DNA of 20,250 nt from JBHHZJ01 sp046758005 (GCA_046758005.1 JBHHZJ010000069.1:1-20250), one strand, 5' to 3'. Counted from the stretch's first letter, positions 7,261 to 15,546 are shown. The notes: a model not told the origin generated them from the sequence alone. Numbers and translations: made by a program.

Positions 7261-7803
7261 ATGGACACGAAAACCCTTTGCCTCGGCGCCCTCAATCGCG
7301 GCGCCGCGAGCGGCTACGAGATCAAGAAGGCCTTCGAGGAAGGCCCGCTCAGGCACATCCACGAGGCGAGCTTTGGCTCCATTTACCCGGCGCTGACCGC
7401 TTTGAGCGAGGAAGGACTCGTGGTCTGCACCGAGATGGCGCAGGACAAGCGCCCCGACAAGAAGGTCTATTCGATCACCGATAAGGGCCGGGCGGCGCTG
7501 TTCGAGGCGCTCATGGCCCCGCCGGCGCGCGACAAGGTCCGCTCCGATTTCCTGTTCATCATGTTCTTCGCCCAGCTCCTGCCCCCGGCGCGTCTGGCCG
7601 AACTGATCGACCAGCGCATCGCGTGGTACCGGGAGTGCCTGGGGCGGATGGAATCCTGCGACCCGAGCGGCCGGCCGCCGGGCGAGATCTTCGTCCACGG
7701 CCTCGGGCTCGCGGTCTACCGGGCGGCCGCCGAGTATCTGGCCGCGCACCGCGACCGCCTGCTCGACGAGGTTTCGGCCGGCGCGCGCCTCGTCGCCGAA
7801 TAG
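7261..7803 (+). CDS. PadR-family transcriptional regulator
   Basis: The protein has 180 residues. An N-terminal winged helix-turn-helix is visible: LGALNRGAASGYEIKKAF (residues 8-25) as the first helices, ASFGSIYPALTALSEEGLV (39-57) as recognition helix, and the wing KVYSITDKGR. The GSIYPAL segment is typical of PadR proteins. A C-terminal helical region (about 90-180) fits the PadR C-terminal dimerisation domain. ATG 7261 is preceded by AGGGGAAGAG; a longer version from 7225 has no such site. The gene lies 80 bases upstream of the membrane-fusion gene in the same direction, which suggests it controls the efflux operon and itself. The ligand is unknown. Confidence 0.92.
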   Translation: MDTKTLCLGALNRGAASGYEIKKAFEEGPLRHIHEASFGSIYPALTALSEEGLVVCTEMAQDKRPDKKVYSITDKGRAALFEALMAPPARDKVRSDFLFIMFFAQLLPPARLAELIDQRIAWYRECLGRMESCDPSGRPPGEIFVHGLGLAVYRAAAEYLAAHRDRLLDEVSAGARLVAE

Positions 7804-7883
7804 CCGGCGAATCTGGGGACACGGCCCCGTGAGGCGACGTACCACGTGAGCGAGGCGGGCCGAGCGGGCGAAAACAGGGCGCC

Positions 7884-8987
7884 ATGAAACGATCCTACCT
7901 CATCGCGGGACTCCTCGCCGTCGCGGCGGCCGGCTGGATCGCCAGCGGCCAATTCGACCGCGGCGAGCGGCCGCGCCAAGGCCAGAAGCCCCCGGCCGAC
8001 GTCTCCGCGGCCGAGAACGTGCCGACGGTCCGGGTGCGCAGCCAGCGCGCCGAACCGCGCACCGCCCAGGCGACCCTGCGCGGCCGCACCGAGGCCGACC
8101 GCAAGGTCGAGGTGAAGGCGCAAACGCACGGCCGGGTCGTCGAACTCGCCGCCGCCAAGGGCGACCGGGTGAAGGCGGGCGACGTGCTGGTCCGACTGTC
8201 GGACGAGGACCGACCGGCCCGGCTGGCCGAGGCCAAGGCGCTGCGCGAGCAGCGCCGCATCGAATACCGGGCGGCGCTGCGCCTGTCCAAGAAGGGGTTC
8301 CGCGCCGAAACCCAAGTGGTGGCCGCCAAGGCCGAGCTCGAGGCCGCGGAGGCCGCCGTGGCCGCCGCCGAGGTCGAACTGGCCAACCTGGTCTTGCGCG
8401 CGCCCTTCGACGGCATCGTCAGCAACCGGTACGTGGAGATCGGCGACTTCGTCGAGATCGGCGATCCCGTCGCCCGGATCGTCGACCTCGACCCGATCCT
8501 CGTCACGGCCCAGGCGAGCGAACGCGATGTCGGCCGCCTGTCCGTCGGCGCGCCGAGCCGGATCCGTCTGATCACCGGGGAGGAACTCGAAGGGCGCGTG
8601 CGCTACATCGCGAGCGAGGCCGACCCGGCAACACGCACGTTCCGGGTCGAGGTGGAGGTGCCGAACCCCCAGGCCGCGGTCCCGGACGGCGTCACCGCCG
8701 AGCTCGTCCTGCCGCTCGAGCGGATCGTCGCGCACCACATCTCGCCGGCGATCCTGACCCTGTCCGACGACGGGGTCATCGGCGTCAAGACGCTCGGCCC
8801 GGCCAACCGGGTCGAGTTCAAGCCGGTGCGGATCGTCGGCGAAGCGGCCGACGGCGTCTGGGTCACCGGATTGCCCGAGCGCGTCACCCTCATCACCGTG
8901 GGCCAGGAATTCGTCACCGCAGGCCAGAGCGTGCGCCCGATCGACGAGCGGACCCTCGCCCCCTACGGCGCGGGGGACGCCTCGTGA
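7884..8987 (+). CDS. RND efflux periplasmic adaptor (membrane fusion protein)
   Basis: This 367-residue protein links an inner-membrane RND pump to an outer-membrane channel. Residues 4-22 form an uncleaved anchor or signal segment; no lipobox Cys is present. The lipoyl-like half motifs are visible around KVEVKAQTHGRVVEL (74-88) with GDRVKAGDVLV, and APFDGIVSNRYVEIGDFV (173-190). Between them an Ala/Glu-rich stretch (about 115-168) predicts a coiled-coil hairpin. The beta-barrel region follows, with GRVRYIASEADPATRTFRV typical of the family. The start ATG 7884 has AGGG upstream. The stop overlaps the GTG start of the permease (GTGA), so the two are translationally coupled. No outer-membrane factor gene is present, so a TolC-like channel must come from elsewhere. 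Confidence 0.93.
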   Translation: MKRSYLIAGLLAVAAAGWIASGQFDRGERPRQGQKPPADVSAAENVPTVRVRSQRAEPRTAQATLRGRTEADRKVEVKAQTHGRVVELAAAKGDRVKAGDVLVRLSDEDRPARLAEAKALREQRRIEYRAALRLSKKGFRAETQVVAAKAELEAAEAAVAAAEVELANLVLRAPFDGIVSNRYVEIGDFVEIGDPVARIVDLDPILVTAQASERDVGRLSVGAPSRIRLITGEELEGRVRYIASEADPATRTFRVEVEVPNPQAAVPDGVTAELVLPLERIVAHHISPAILTLSDDGVIGVKTLGPANRVEFKPVRIVGEAADGVWVTGLPERVTLITVGQEFVTAGQSVRPIDERTLAPYGAGDAS

Positions 8988-11900
8988 ACGCGATGATCGA
9001 CGCCGCGATCGGCCGCGCGCGCATGGTGCTCGCCTCGCTGGCGCTGATCCTGCTGGCCGGCGGCTACGCCTACATGACGGTGCCCAAGGAGGCCGAGCCG
9101 GACATCCAGATCCCGATTCTCTACGTCAACATCAGCCACGAGGGCATCTCGCCCGAGGACGCCGAGCGCCTGCTCATCAAGCCGATGGAGGAGGAGCTGC
9201 GCAGCATCGAGGGCGTCGACGAGATGCGCTCGACCGCCTTCCTGGGCGGCGCCAACATCGTGCTCGAGTTCGAGGCCGGGTTCGACGCGGACCGGGCGCT
9301 GGCCGACGTACGCGAGAAGGTCGACCTGGCCAAGCCGGACTTGCCCGAGGACGCCGACGAGCCGACGGTCCACGAGATCAACCTCAGCCTGTTCCCCGTG
9401 CTGGTGGTCACCCTCTCCGGCGACGTCCCGGAGCGGACCCTGCTCCGGCTGGCCCGCGGCCTGCGCGACGAGATCGAAGGCATCTCCAGCGTGCTGAGCG
9501 CCCAGATCGCGGGGGATCGGGACGAGGTGGTCGAGATCGTCGTCGACCCGATGGTGCTCGAAAGCTACGGCCTCAACGCCGACGACGTCATCGCCGCCGT
9601 CGCCCGCTCCAACCGGGTCGTGGCGGCCGGCGCGCTCGACACGGGCCGGGGCCGCTTCGCCATCAAGCTGCCCGGGCTGTTCGAGAGCCTCCAGGACATC
9701 AACGACATGCCGGTCAAGGTGAACGGCGACGCCGTCGTGCGCTTCGGCGACATCGGCGTGCTGCGGCCGACCTTCAAGGACCCCGAGGGTTTCGCCCGGA
9801 TCAACGGCAAGCCGGCGATCGCGATCGAGGTCTCCAAGCGCACGGGCGAGAACATCATCGAGACCATCGAAACGGTCCGCGCCGCGGTCGAGCGCGAGCG
9901 GCAGAACTGGCCGCCCGGAGTGGTCGTCACCTACAGCCAGGACAAGTCGGCCGACATCCGCACCATGCTGACCGACCTGCAGAACAACGTGCTGAGCGCC
10001 ATACTCCTCGTCTTGATCGTGGTGGTCGGCGCCCTCGGCCTGCGTTCGGCGGGCATGGTCGGCATGGCGATTCCAGGCTCGTTCCTGGCCGGGATCCTGG
10101 TGCTCGCCGCCCTCGGCTTCACGGTCAACATCGTCGTCCTGTTCAGCCTGATCCTCGCGGTCGGCATGCTGGTCGACGGCTCCATCGTGGTGACCGAGTA
10201 CGCGGACCGCAAGATGATCGAGGGGCAGGGCCGCCGGACGGCCTATGCGCTGGCCGCCAAGCGCATGGCCTGGCCGATCATCGCCGCGACCGCCACGACG
10301 CTGGCCGCGTTCCTGCCGCTCATGTTCTGGCCGGGCGTTGTCGGCGAGTTCATGAAGTACCTGCCGATCACGCTGGTCGCGACGTTGTCCGCCTCGCTGG
10401 TCATGGCGCTCGTTTTCGTGCCCACGCTCGGCGCCATCTTCGGCCGGCCCGGCGGGGCCGTCGACCAGGGAACCATGAAGGCTCTGGCCGCCGGTGAGGA
10501 CGGCGACCTGCGCCACGTGAAGGGGTTCACGGGGTTCTACCTCACGGTCCTGCGCGGCGCCTTGCGCCATCCGAGCAAGGTGCTGCTCGCCGCCGTGCTC
10601 GTGCTGGTTGCCGCGCAGTGGACGTACGCCCTCTACGGCCGCGGGGTCGAGTTCTTCCCCGACGTGGAACCGGACAACGCGGCGCTCCAGGTGCACGCGC
10701 GCGGCAACCTCTCGGTGTGGGAGCGCGACGCGCTGCTGCGCCAGGTCGAGGAACGCATCCTCGACCTGCAGCGTGAAACCGGCGAGCTGCACGCCATCTA
10801 CGCCCGCAGCGTCGCCTCCTCCGGGGTGCAGCGGGACGAGCCTGAGGACCTGATCGGCACGATACAGATCGAGTTCACCGACTGGTTCCTGCGCCGCCCG
10901 GCCAACGCGATCCTGAGCGACATCCGCAAGCGCGTGGCGCCGCTGGCCGGGGTCATCCTCGAGCCGCGCAAGCAAGAGGCGGGCCCGCCCGTGGGCAAGC
11001 CGATTCAGGTCGAGATCGCCTCGGACTACCCGGACCTGATCGCGCCGACGGCCGGCCGGGTGGCGCAGACCATGGCCGAGCTCGGCGGCTTCGTCGACAT
11101 CGAGGACGGGCGCCCGGTGCCGGGCATCGAATGGGAGCTCCAGGTCGACCGCGCCCAGGCCGCCAAGTTCGGCGCCGACGTGACCCTGATCGGCAGCTAC
11201 GTGCGCATGATCACCAACGGCATGAAGCTGGGCGCATACCGTCCCGACGGCAGCGACGAGGAGATCGACATCGTCGCCCGGCTGCCCGCGGCCTACCGCG
11301 ACATCGAGCAGCTCGACCGGATTCGGGTGCAGACCGAAGCCGGGCTGGTCCCGATCTCCAACTTCGTCACGCGCACGGCGCGGCCCAAGGTCAGCCTGTT
11401 GCGCCGGGTCGACGGTCGCCGCGTGATGACGGTGAAGGCCGACGTAGGCCCGGGGGTGCTGGCCAACGACAAGGTGCGCGAGCTGCGCCAGTGGATCGAG
11501 GGCGCGGACATCGACCCGCGCGTCAGCATCACGTTCAAGGGCGAGGACAAGGAACAGAAGGCGGCGCAAAGCTTTCTGGTCAAGGCCTTCGTCGTGGCCA
11601 TCTTCCTCATGGCCATTATCCTGGTCACCCAGTTCAACAGCTTTTACAGCGCGTTCCTGATCCTCTCGGCGGTGATCATGTCGACCATCGGCGTCATGAT
11701 CGGCCTGCTGGTGACGGACCAGCCGTTCGGCATCGTGATGTCGGGCATCGGCGTGATCGCGCTGGCCGGCATCGTGGTCAACAACAACATCGTGCTGATC
11801 GACACCTTCGACCGCCTCAGGAAGACGGCGCCCTCGCCGGCCGAGGCGATCCTGCGCACCGGGGCGCAGCGCCTGCGCCCGGTCCTGCTGACCACGGTGA

Positions 11901-12187
11901 CCACGATCCTCGGCCTGATGCCGATGGTGCTCGGCATGAACATCGACTTCTTCGCGCGCGAGGTCCAGATCGGCGCGCCATCGACCCAGTGGTGGCGGCA
12001 GCTCTCGACGGCCATCGTCTTCGGCCTGTCCTTCGCCACGGTTTTGACGCTGATCGTGACGCCGAGCGCGCTCATGCTGCGCGCGAACCTGGCCAACTGG
12101 CGCGCCCGGCGCCGCAGGCCCAAGGCCGAGCGCGGCCTCGGCCCGGACGAGCGCCCGGTCGAACCCCTGCCGGAGGCCGCCGAATAG
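8984..12187 (+). CDS. RND-family efflux permease (AcrB/HAE1-like)
   Basis: A 1067-residue proton-driven inner-membrane exporter of the expected size. TM1 is at about 13-31, then the porter domain beginning VPKEAEPDIQIPI with the family motif SPEDAERLLIKPMEEELRS. TM2-6 run from about 335 to 490, a second porter loop follows, and TM8-12 lie at about 865-1030. In TM4 the usual Asp-Asp pair is replaced by Asp398-Gly399 (GMLVDGSIVV), and in TM10 the usual Lys is replaced by Asn933 (GIVVNNNIVLID). I have seen this pattern in a subgroup of alphaproteobacterial acriflavin-resistance-type pumps, so it may be a subfamily trait and not a defect. Start GTG 8984 has GGGGA six bases upstream and overlaps the adaptor stop. 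The substrate is unknown. Confidence 0.95.
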   Translation: MNAMIDAAIGRARMVLASLALILLAGGYAYMTVPKEAEPDIQIPILYVNISHEGISPEDAERLLIKPMEEELRSIEGVDEMRSTAFLGGANIVLEFEAGFDADRALADVREKVDLAKPDLPEDADEPTVHEINLSLFPVLVVTLSGDVPERTLLRLARGLRDEIEGISSVLSAQIAGDRDEVVEIVVDPMVLESYGLNADDVIAAVARSNRVVAAGALDTGRGRFAIKLPGLFESLQDINDMPVKVNGDAVVRFGDIGVLRPTFKDPEGFARINGKPAIAIEVSKRTGENIIETIETVRAAVERERQNWPPGVVVTYSQDKSADIRTMLTDLQNNVLSAILLVLIVVVGALGLRSAGMVGMAIPGSFLAGILVLAALGFTVNIVVLFSLILAVGMLVDGSIVVTEYADRKMIEGQGRRTAYALAAKRMAWPIIAATATTLAAFLPLMFWPGVVGEFMKYLPITLVATLSASLVMALVFVPTLGAIFGRPGGAVDQGTMKALAAGEDGDLRHVKGFTGFYLTVLRGALRHPSKVLLAAVLVLVAAQWTYALYGRGVEFFPDVEPDNAALQVHARGNLSVWERDALLRQVEERILDLQRETGELHAIYARSVASSGVQRDEPEDLIGTIQIEFTDWFLRRPANAILSDIRKRVAPLAGVILEPRKQEAGPPVGKPIQVEIASDYPDLIAPTAGRVAQTMAELGGFVDIEDGRPVPGIEWELQVDRAQAAKFGADVTLIGSYVRMITNGMKLGAYRPDGSDEEIDIVARLPAAYRDIEQLDRIRVQTEAGLVPISNFVTRTARPKVSLLRRVDGRRVMTVKADVGPGVLANDKVRELRQWIEGADIDPRVSITFKGEDKEQKAAQSFLVKAFVVAIFLMAIILVTQFNSFYSAFLILSAVIMSTIGVMIGLLVTDQPFGIVMSGIGVIALAGIVVNNNIVLIDTFDRLRKTAPSPAEAILRTGAQRLRPVLLTTVTTILGLMPMVLGMNIDFFAREVQIGAPSTQWWRQLSTAIVFGLSFATVLTLIVTPSALMLRANLANWRARRRRPKAERGLGPDERPVEPLPEAAE

Positions 12188-12188
12188 A

Positions 12189-12214
12189 CGGCCCGGGCCG
12201 AGGCGGCGCGCCGC
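12189..12214. repeat. Two adjacent perfect palindromes between convergent genes
   Basis: CGGCCCGGGCCG (12189-12200) and GCGGCGCGCCGC (12203-12214) are both perfect 12-base palindromes. Together they fill nearly the whole 26-base gap between the ends of the RND permease and the response regulator. Neither has a U-tract, and small perfect palindromes of G and C are fairly common at this base composition, so a terminator role is only a possibility. Confidence 0.4.
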
Positions 12215-13278
12215 TACTTGTACCTCTTGACCGCCTGCTCGATCTCGCGCAGCAGCGCCGAGCCCACCTCCCCGCCGCTGCCTTGGATCCGGTTCTTGAA
12301 GACGGTCCGGATCGCGTCGATGTGGGCCGCGATCAGCTTGCGCTTGTCCTCCGTTATGACCGTGTCCGGGTCCATCGTCGCCTCGTAAAGCGACTTGCCG
12401 AATTCCGTGATGAGGGGATAGTCGAACGTCCCGCTCTGGCCGCGCAGCTCGTGCGCGATCCGGCTGATGTTGGCGATTGGCTTCCGGTTGTGCCTTTGCG
12501 CCCGCTTGCCGGGCCGTAGCGCGGCCAGCGAGTTCATCATCGATTCGATGTATTTCGTCACCCAGTCGGCGTAATCGCCGACCAACTGCTGGATGCGCTC
12601 TTCCGCCGCGCGGATGACCAAGGGATCGAACTCCACCGGCCGGCGCCGGGCGTTGGGGCCGAGCTTGTTGCGCAACTTGTTGCCGGGCCGGAAGTGGATC
12701 GCCCGGACATCCTCGCGCAGGGTGCGCACCTTCGAATCCGGCTGGACCACCTGAATCTCCGAGAGCTTCGTCCTGCGCCGCTCCACGGCGACGGCCACGT
12801 TCGTACGCCGCCGGTCGGGCCCGAAATAAGCCCTGACCAGCACGAACTGGCGCGGATTGTTGATGACCGCGAGGATCCGGTCGGCCACGGACTTGACCGA
12901 GTACGGCTTGGCCAGGAATTCGGTCACTCCGGCATCGCGCGCCTCTTCGACGACGAACCTGTCGGCGGCACCCGAGACCATGATGAAGGGCACGAAGCGG
13001 TCCGGAACGCCGTTGCCGGTCCTGATCCAACGCAGGAACAGGTTGCCGTCGACCCCGGGCATCAGATAATCGGACAGGATCAGATCGACCTCGCCGAGGC
13101 CCGCCTCGATGGGATCCGTCTTGCTCATCTTCAGCCGCTCGATCGCGCTCGCGCAGTCCGGCTCCCCGAGGGTGTCCGTAATGCCCAAGCAATTGAGCGT
13201 GGAGACGAGCAGCCGGCGCATGAACGCGTTGTCGTCCACGACCATCACGCAGATACGATCCCAGTTGAGCTTAAGCAT
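12214..13278 (-). CDS. Response regulator with REC domain and C-terminal Hpt-like region
   Basis: The protein has 354 residues. The N-terminal REC domain (about 8-137) has every key residue: acidic pair Asp15-Asp16 (VMVVDDN), phosphoacceptor Asp70 (LILSDYLMPG), Ser102 (MVSG) and Lys124 (LAKPY). A basic linker (about 150-215) contains GPDRRRTN. The C-terminal part (about 222-354) is helical, and HELRGQSGTFDYPLITEFG (His276 onward) resembles the Hpt phosphotransfer motif HxLKGxS, with His276 as candidate phosphosite. So it may carry both a receiver and a phosphotransfer histidine. No DNA-binding domain or histidine kinase is seen in it or nearby. It lies upstream of no partner in the same operon. 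The REC call is firm; the Hpt call is by motif only. Confidence 0.9.
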   Translation of the reverse strand: MLKLNWDRICVMVVDDNAFMRRLLVSTLNCLGITDTLGEPDCASAIERLKMSKTDPIEAGLGEVDLILSDYLMPGVDGNLFLRWIRTGNGVPDRFVPFIMVSGAADRFVVEEARDAGVTEFLAKPYSVKSVADRILAVINNPRQFVLVRAYFGPDRRRTNVAVAVERRRTKLSEIQVVQPDSKVRTLREDVRAIHFRPGNKLRNKLGPNARRRPVEFDPLVIRAAEERIQQLVGDYADWVTKYIESMMNSLAALRPGKRAQRHNRKPIANISRIAHELRGQSGTFDYPLITEFGKSLYEATMDPDTVITEDKRKLIAAHIDAIRTVFKNRIQGSGGEVGSALLREIEQAVKRYK

Positions 13279-13380
13279 CCCGACCTATTGAAAAATCGTG
13301 GCGGCGCATCGGCTCCCGCGAGCATTGAGCGCACGTCGATGGGTCCGCATCGCGCGTTTGAAGTTACCCGGCCGTGCGGC

Positions 13381-14169
13381 TCACCCGGTGGAGTCCCGAT
13401 CGACGTCGTGGTCGTCGGGCGCCTGCGTCTGGAGCCGGCGGAAGGCGGCCACCGAGAACGGAATGCTGGCCAGATAAGCGAGGCCGACCAGGCTGAGCGT
13501 GACCCACGGCGTACTGACCAGGAAGGCGGCGAAGGCGCCGACGCCGATCAAGGCAAGTCCGACGTAAGTGTGCGGCACCTTGAGCCGCTTGGCCGAGAAG
13601 GTCGGAATCTTGCTTACCATCAGCGCCGCCACGGCGATCAGCATGGCGCCGTTGAACCACGCGGAGGAAAGGACGCCATCGCCCAGCTCGAAGCTGAGCA
13701 CCATGGGCAGGAGCGCCAGCCCCGCCCCGGCCGGCGCCGGCACGCCGGTGAAGAACCGGTCCGTCCAGGGCAGCGGGTCGCCGACGCCCAGGCCGGTGTT
13801 GAAGCGCGCCAGGCGCAGGGCGCAGGAGAGCACGAACACCAGCGCCAGCGCCCAGCCGAGACCGCCCGCGTCGCCCAGCGCCCACAGGTACACGATGAGC
13901 GCGGGCGCGACGCCGAAGTTGATCACGTCGGCCAGGGAGTCGAGCTGCGCGCCGAACTCGCTCGTCGCGCCCATCAGACGGGCGATGCGCCCGTCGAGCG
14001 CGTCCATGACCATGGCCACCCCGATGGCGGCGATCGCCAGCTCCCAGCGGTCCATCAGCGCCAGCCGGGTGGCGGTCAGGCCGGCGCACAGCCCGAGCAG
14101 GGTCAGCCCGTTCGGGATCAGCCGGTTGACGGTCAGGCCGGGCAGGCGGCGGCGCCTGGTTCCGCTCAT
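13381..14169 (-). CDS. pssA: CDP-diacylglycerol-serine O-phosphatidyltransferase
   Basis: The enzyme makes phosphatidylserine from CDP-diacylglycerol and serine in the inner membrane. The 262-residue protein holds a perfect CDP-alcohol phosphotransferase motif: D56-x2-D59-G60-x2-A63-R64-x8-G73-x3-D77-x3-D81. Several hydrophobic helices surround it (LIPNGLTLLGLCAGL, LAIAAIGVAMVM, and more after residue 85). The size and lack of phospholipase D-type HKD motifs place it in the membrane type II class found in alphaproteobacteria and Gram-positives. ATG 14169 follows the psd stop with no gap (TGAATG), so the two genes are co-translated. The product is the substrate of Psd. Confidence 0.94.
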   Translation of the reverse strand: MSGTRRRRLPGLTVNRLIPNGLTLLGLCAGLTATRLALMDRWELAIAAIGVAMVMDALDGRIARLMGATSEFGAQLDSLADVINFGVAPALIVYLWALGDAGGLGWALALVFVLSCALRLARFNTGLGVGDPLPWTDRFFTGVPAPAGAGLALLPMVLSFELGDGVLSSAWFNGAMLIAVAALMVSKIPTFSAKRLKVPHTYVGLALIGVGAFAAFLVSTPWVTLSLVGLAYLASIPFSVAAFRRLQTQAPDDHDVDRDSTG

Positions 14170-14856
14170 TCAGCGCACCTCCCCCGGCCGCGCGCCTTCG
14201 TCGGAATTCAGGTCGGCGATCACGGTCTCGCCGCCGACCATGCGCTGTCCGGGCGCCACCAGGGGCGCCACCCCCTCGGGCAGGTAGACGTCCGCCCGGC
14301 TGCCGAAACGAATCATGCCGAAGCGCTCGCCCGCGCGCACCGTTTGGCCCTCGCGCAGGGTGCACACGATGCGGCGGGCGACCAGCCCGGCGATCTGGAC
14401 GAAGGCGATGTGGCGCCCGTCGGCCAGCGTCAGGCGCGCCGCCCGGCGCTCGTTGTCCTCGGAGGCCTTGTCGCGCGCCGCGTTGAGAAACTTGCCCTTG
14501 CGATAGGCCAGCGCGGTGATCGTACCGTCGGCCGGGACCCGGTTGACGTGGACGTCGAAGATGCTGAGAAAGACGCTGATCCGCGTGCGCGACTGCGTGC
14601 CCATGCCCAGCTCCTCCGGGGGCGCCGCGCGCTCGATGGCCGCGACCAGCCCGTCGGCCGGGCTGACGACCAGCCCGGGGCGCGCCGGGGTGACGCGGTC
14701 CGGGTCGCGGAAGAAGAAGGCGCAGAACGCCGCGGCCAAGACCCCGACCCAGGCCAGCGGCGCCCAGACCAGGAGCAGCACCAGCGCGGCCAACAGCGAC
14801 GCGCCGATGAAGGGCCAACCGGCGCTGTTCACCGGGACGAACACGTTTTTCAGCAA
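14170..14856 (-). CDS. psd: Phosphatidylserine decarboxylase proenzyme
   Basis: Psd converts phosphatidylserine to phosphatidylethanolamine using a pyruvoyl group formed by self-cleavage. The 228-residue length fits the short Psd-A form. The cleavage site is Gly185-Ser186 in RFGSRADVYLP; Asp68 (SPADG) and His103 (FDVHVNR) are the usual partners in self-processing. Hydrophobic residues 14-48 anchor it to the membrane. The start is TTG 14856, preceded by GGGAG; the conserved family start (short basic segment, then PVNSAGWPF) agrees with this and no ATG is available. It is first in the psd-pssA operon. A good candidate promoter lies about 90 bases upstream, in the spacer shared with the divergent gene at 15031. 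Confidence 0.95.
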   Translation of the reverse strand: MLKNVFVPVNSAGWPFIGASLLAALVLLLVWAPLAWVGVLAAAFCAFFFRDPDRVTPARPGLVVSPADGLVAAIERAAPPEELGMGTQSRTRISVFLSIFDVHVNRVPADGTITALAYRKGKFLNAARDKASEDNERRAARLTLADGRHIAFVQIAGLVARRIVCTLREGQTVRAGERFGMIRFGSRADVYLPEGVAPLVAPGQRMVGGETVIADLNSDEGARPGEVR

Positions 14857-14946
14857 ATCGGCTCCCTCAATGGTCCGTGGCGACGCGGCGGCGCGGCCGT
14901 TCCTGCGCGCGGCCGCCTCTGCGCTCAGTGCGCCTACGGTACAGGG

Positions 14947-14975
14947 TATATAGAGAAAATTTTACGTAAGCTTAA
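14947..14975 (-). promoter_or_regulatory. Candidate promoter of psd-pssA
   Basis: On the minus strand TTAAGC (14975-14970), a 17-base spacer and TATATA (14952-14947) form a good sigma-70-like pair in an AT-rich island (14947-14990). TATATA is self-complementary, and on the plus strand TTTACG (14961-14966) with TGCTAT (14985-14990) could serve the divergent gene, but its spacing of 18 and weak match make that less sure. Confidence 0.5.
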
Positions 14976-15030
14976 TGCTTTTCATGCTATCGGCCCGCTT
15001 TCGGAGGTACGCCGCAGGGGGCCTACCAAC

Positions 15031-15546
15031 GTGCCGGAAACGCCAGAGAATGACAGCCTTCGCTCCACGCCGGGGGATCTGCGCTCGACCGTGGAGTTGG
15101 TCGCCAACAGCGGGGGGCCATTCCAGGTGGGCGACTTCGAGGTCGGCGACGACGGCCGGCTGCGCCCGCGCGAGGACCGCGGCCCGCTCAAGTTCGGCTT
15201 CGCCTACCTGGGCATCGAGTTTCGGGCCGAGGTCCACACCTGCCCGGAGCCCCGGATCGACCTGAGCGCCGACCTCGGCAAGCTGCCCTACACGATGGAA
15301 CTGGGCCAGGGGCGGCGCCTGACTCGGCGGATCCTCGAGGCCACGGCGACGCTGCCCGGTGGCCGCATCTCACTGGCCGAAGACCAGGACATGCGCCTGC
15401 GCGCGGCGGCGGAGCCGCCCATGCCGCTCACCCCGGCCAGCGTCATGGCGACCGTCACCGCGCTGCTGCTCGATTTCAAGCCGTACCTGGAACTGCTCCG
15501 CGGGACGCTTGGGGCGCCACGGCCGGAGCCGAAAGGCGCCGCCTAG
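15031..15546 (+). CDS. Conserved-looking protein of unknown function, 171 residues
   Basis: I do not recognise this protein. It is supported by a well-behaved reading frame with G/C-ending codons, a normal amino-acid mix, an AGGGGG ahead of the GTG start at 15031, and an AT-rich promoter-like spacer shared with psd. There is no signal peptide and no membrane segment. Residues 20-70 look like beta strands (STVELVANSGGPFQVGDFEV, GPLKFGFAYLGIEFRAEV), and 135-165 like an amphipathic helix (TPASVMATVTALLLDFKPYL). A single Cys71 is present. The frame is open further upstream but offers no other ATG, GTG or TTG start after the divergent promoter. Its TAG stop overlaps the TAG of the convergent LysM gene in the shared bases CTAG. 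Confidence 0.72.
   Translation: MPETPENDSLRSTPGDLRSTVELVANSGGPFQVGDFEVGDDGRLRPREDRGPLKFGFAYLGIEFRAEVHTCPEPRIDLSADLGKLPYTMELGQGRRLTRRILEATATLPGGRISLAEDQDMRLRAAAEPPMPLTPASVMATVTALLLDFKPYLELLRGTLGAPRPEPKGAA

Noticed and set aside
7793..7810. Hairpin TCGCCG/CGGCGA at the end of padR as a terminator
   Set aside because: Six base pairs with no T-tract, overlapping the stop codon, and followed within 80 bases by a co-directional gene likely in the same operon.
8963..13192. 1409-codon open frame on the minus strand across the RND permease and the response regulator
   Set aside because: It is antisense to the permease and lies in another frame of the regulator. Its product is rich in Arg, Asp, His, Gly and Gln without domains, as expected from a stop-poor shadow frame in GC-rich DNA.
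13279..13380. Possible small gene or terminator between the response regulator and pssA
   Set aside because: Only about 100 bases, with no start and ribosome-site combination and no stem followed by T residues on the minus strand.
12694..15030. Long plus-strand open frame leading into the 171-residue protein
   Set aside because: It is antisense to the response regulator, pssA and psd and has shadow-frame composition. Only the part from GTG 15031, past the divergent promoter region, has normal protein character.
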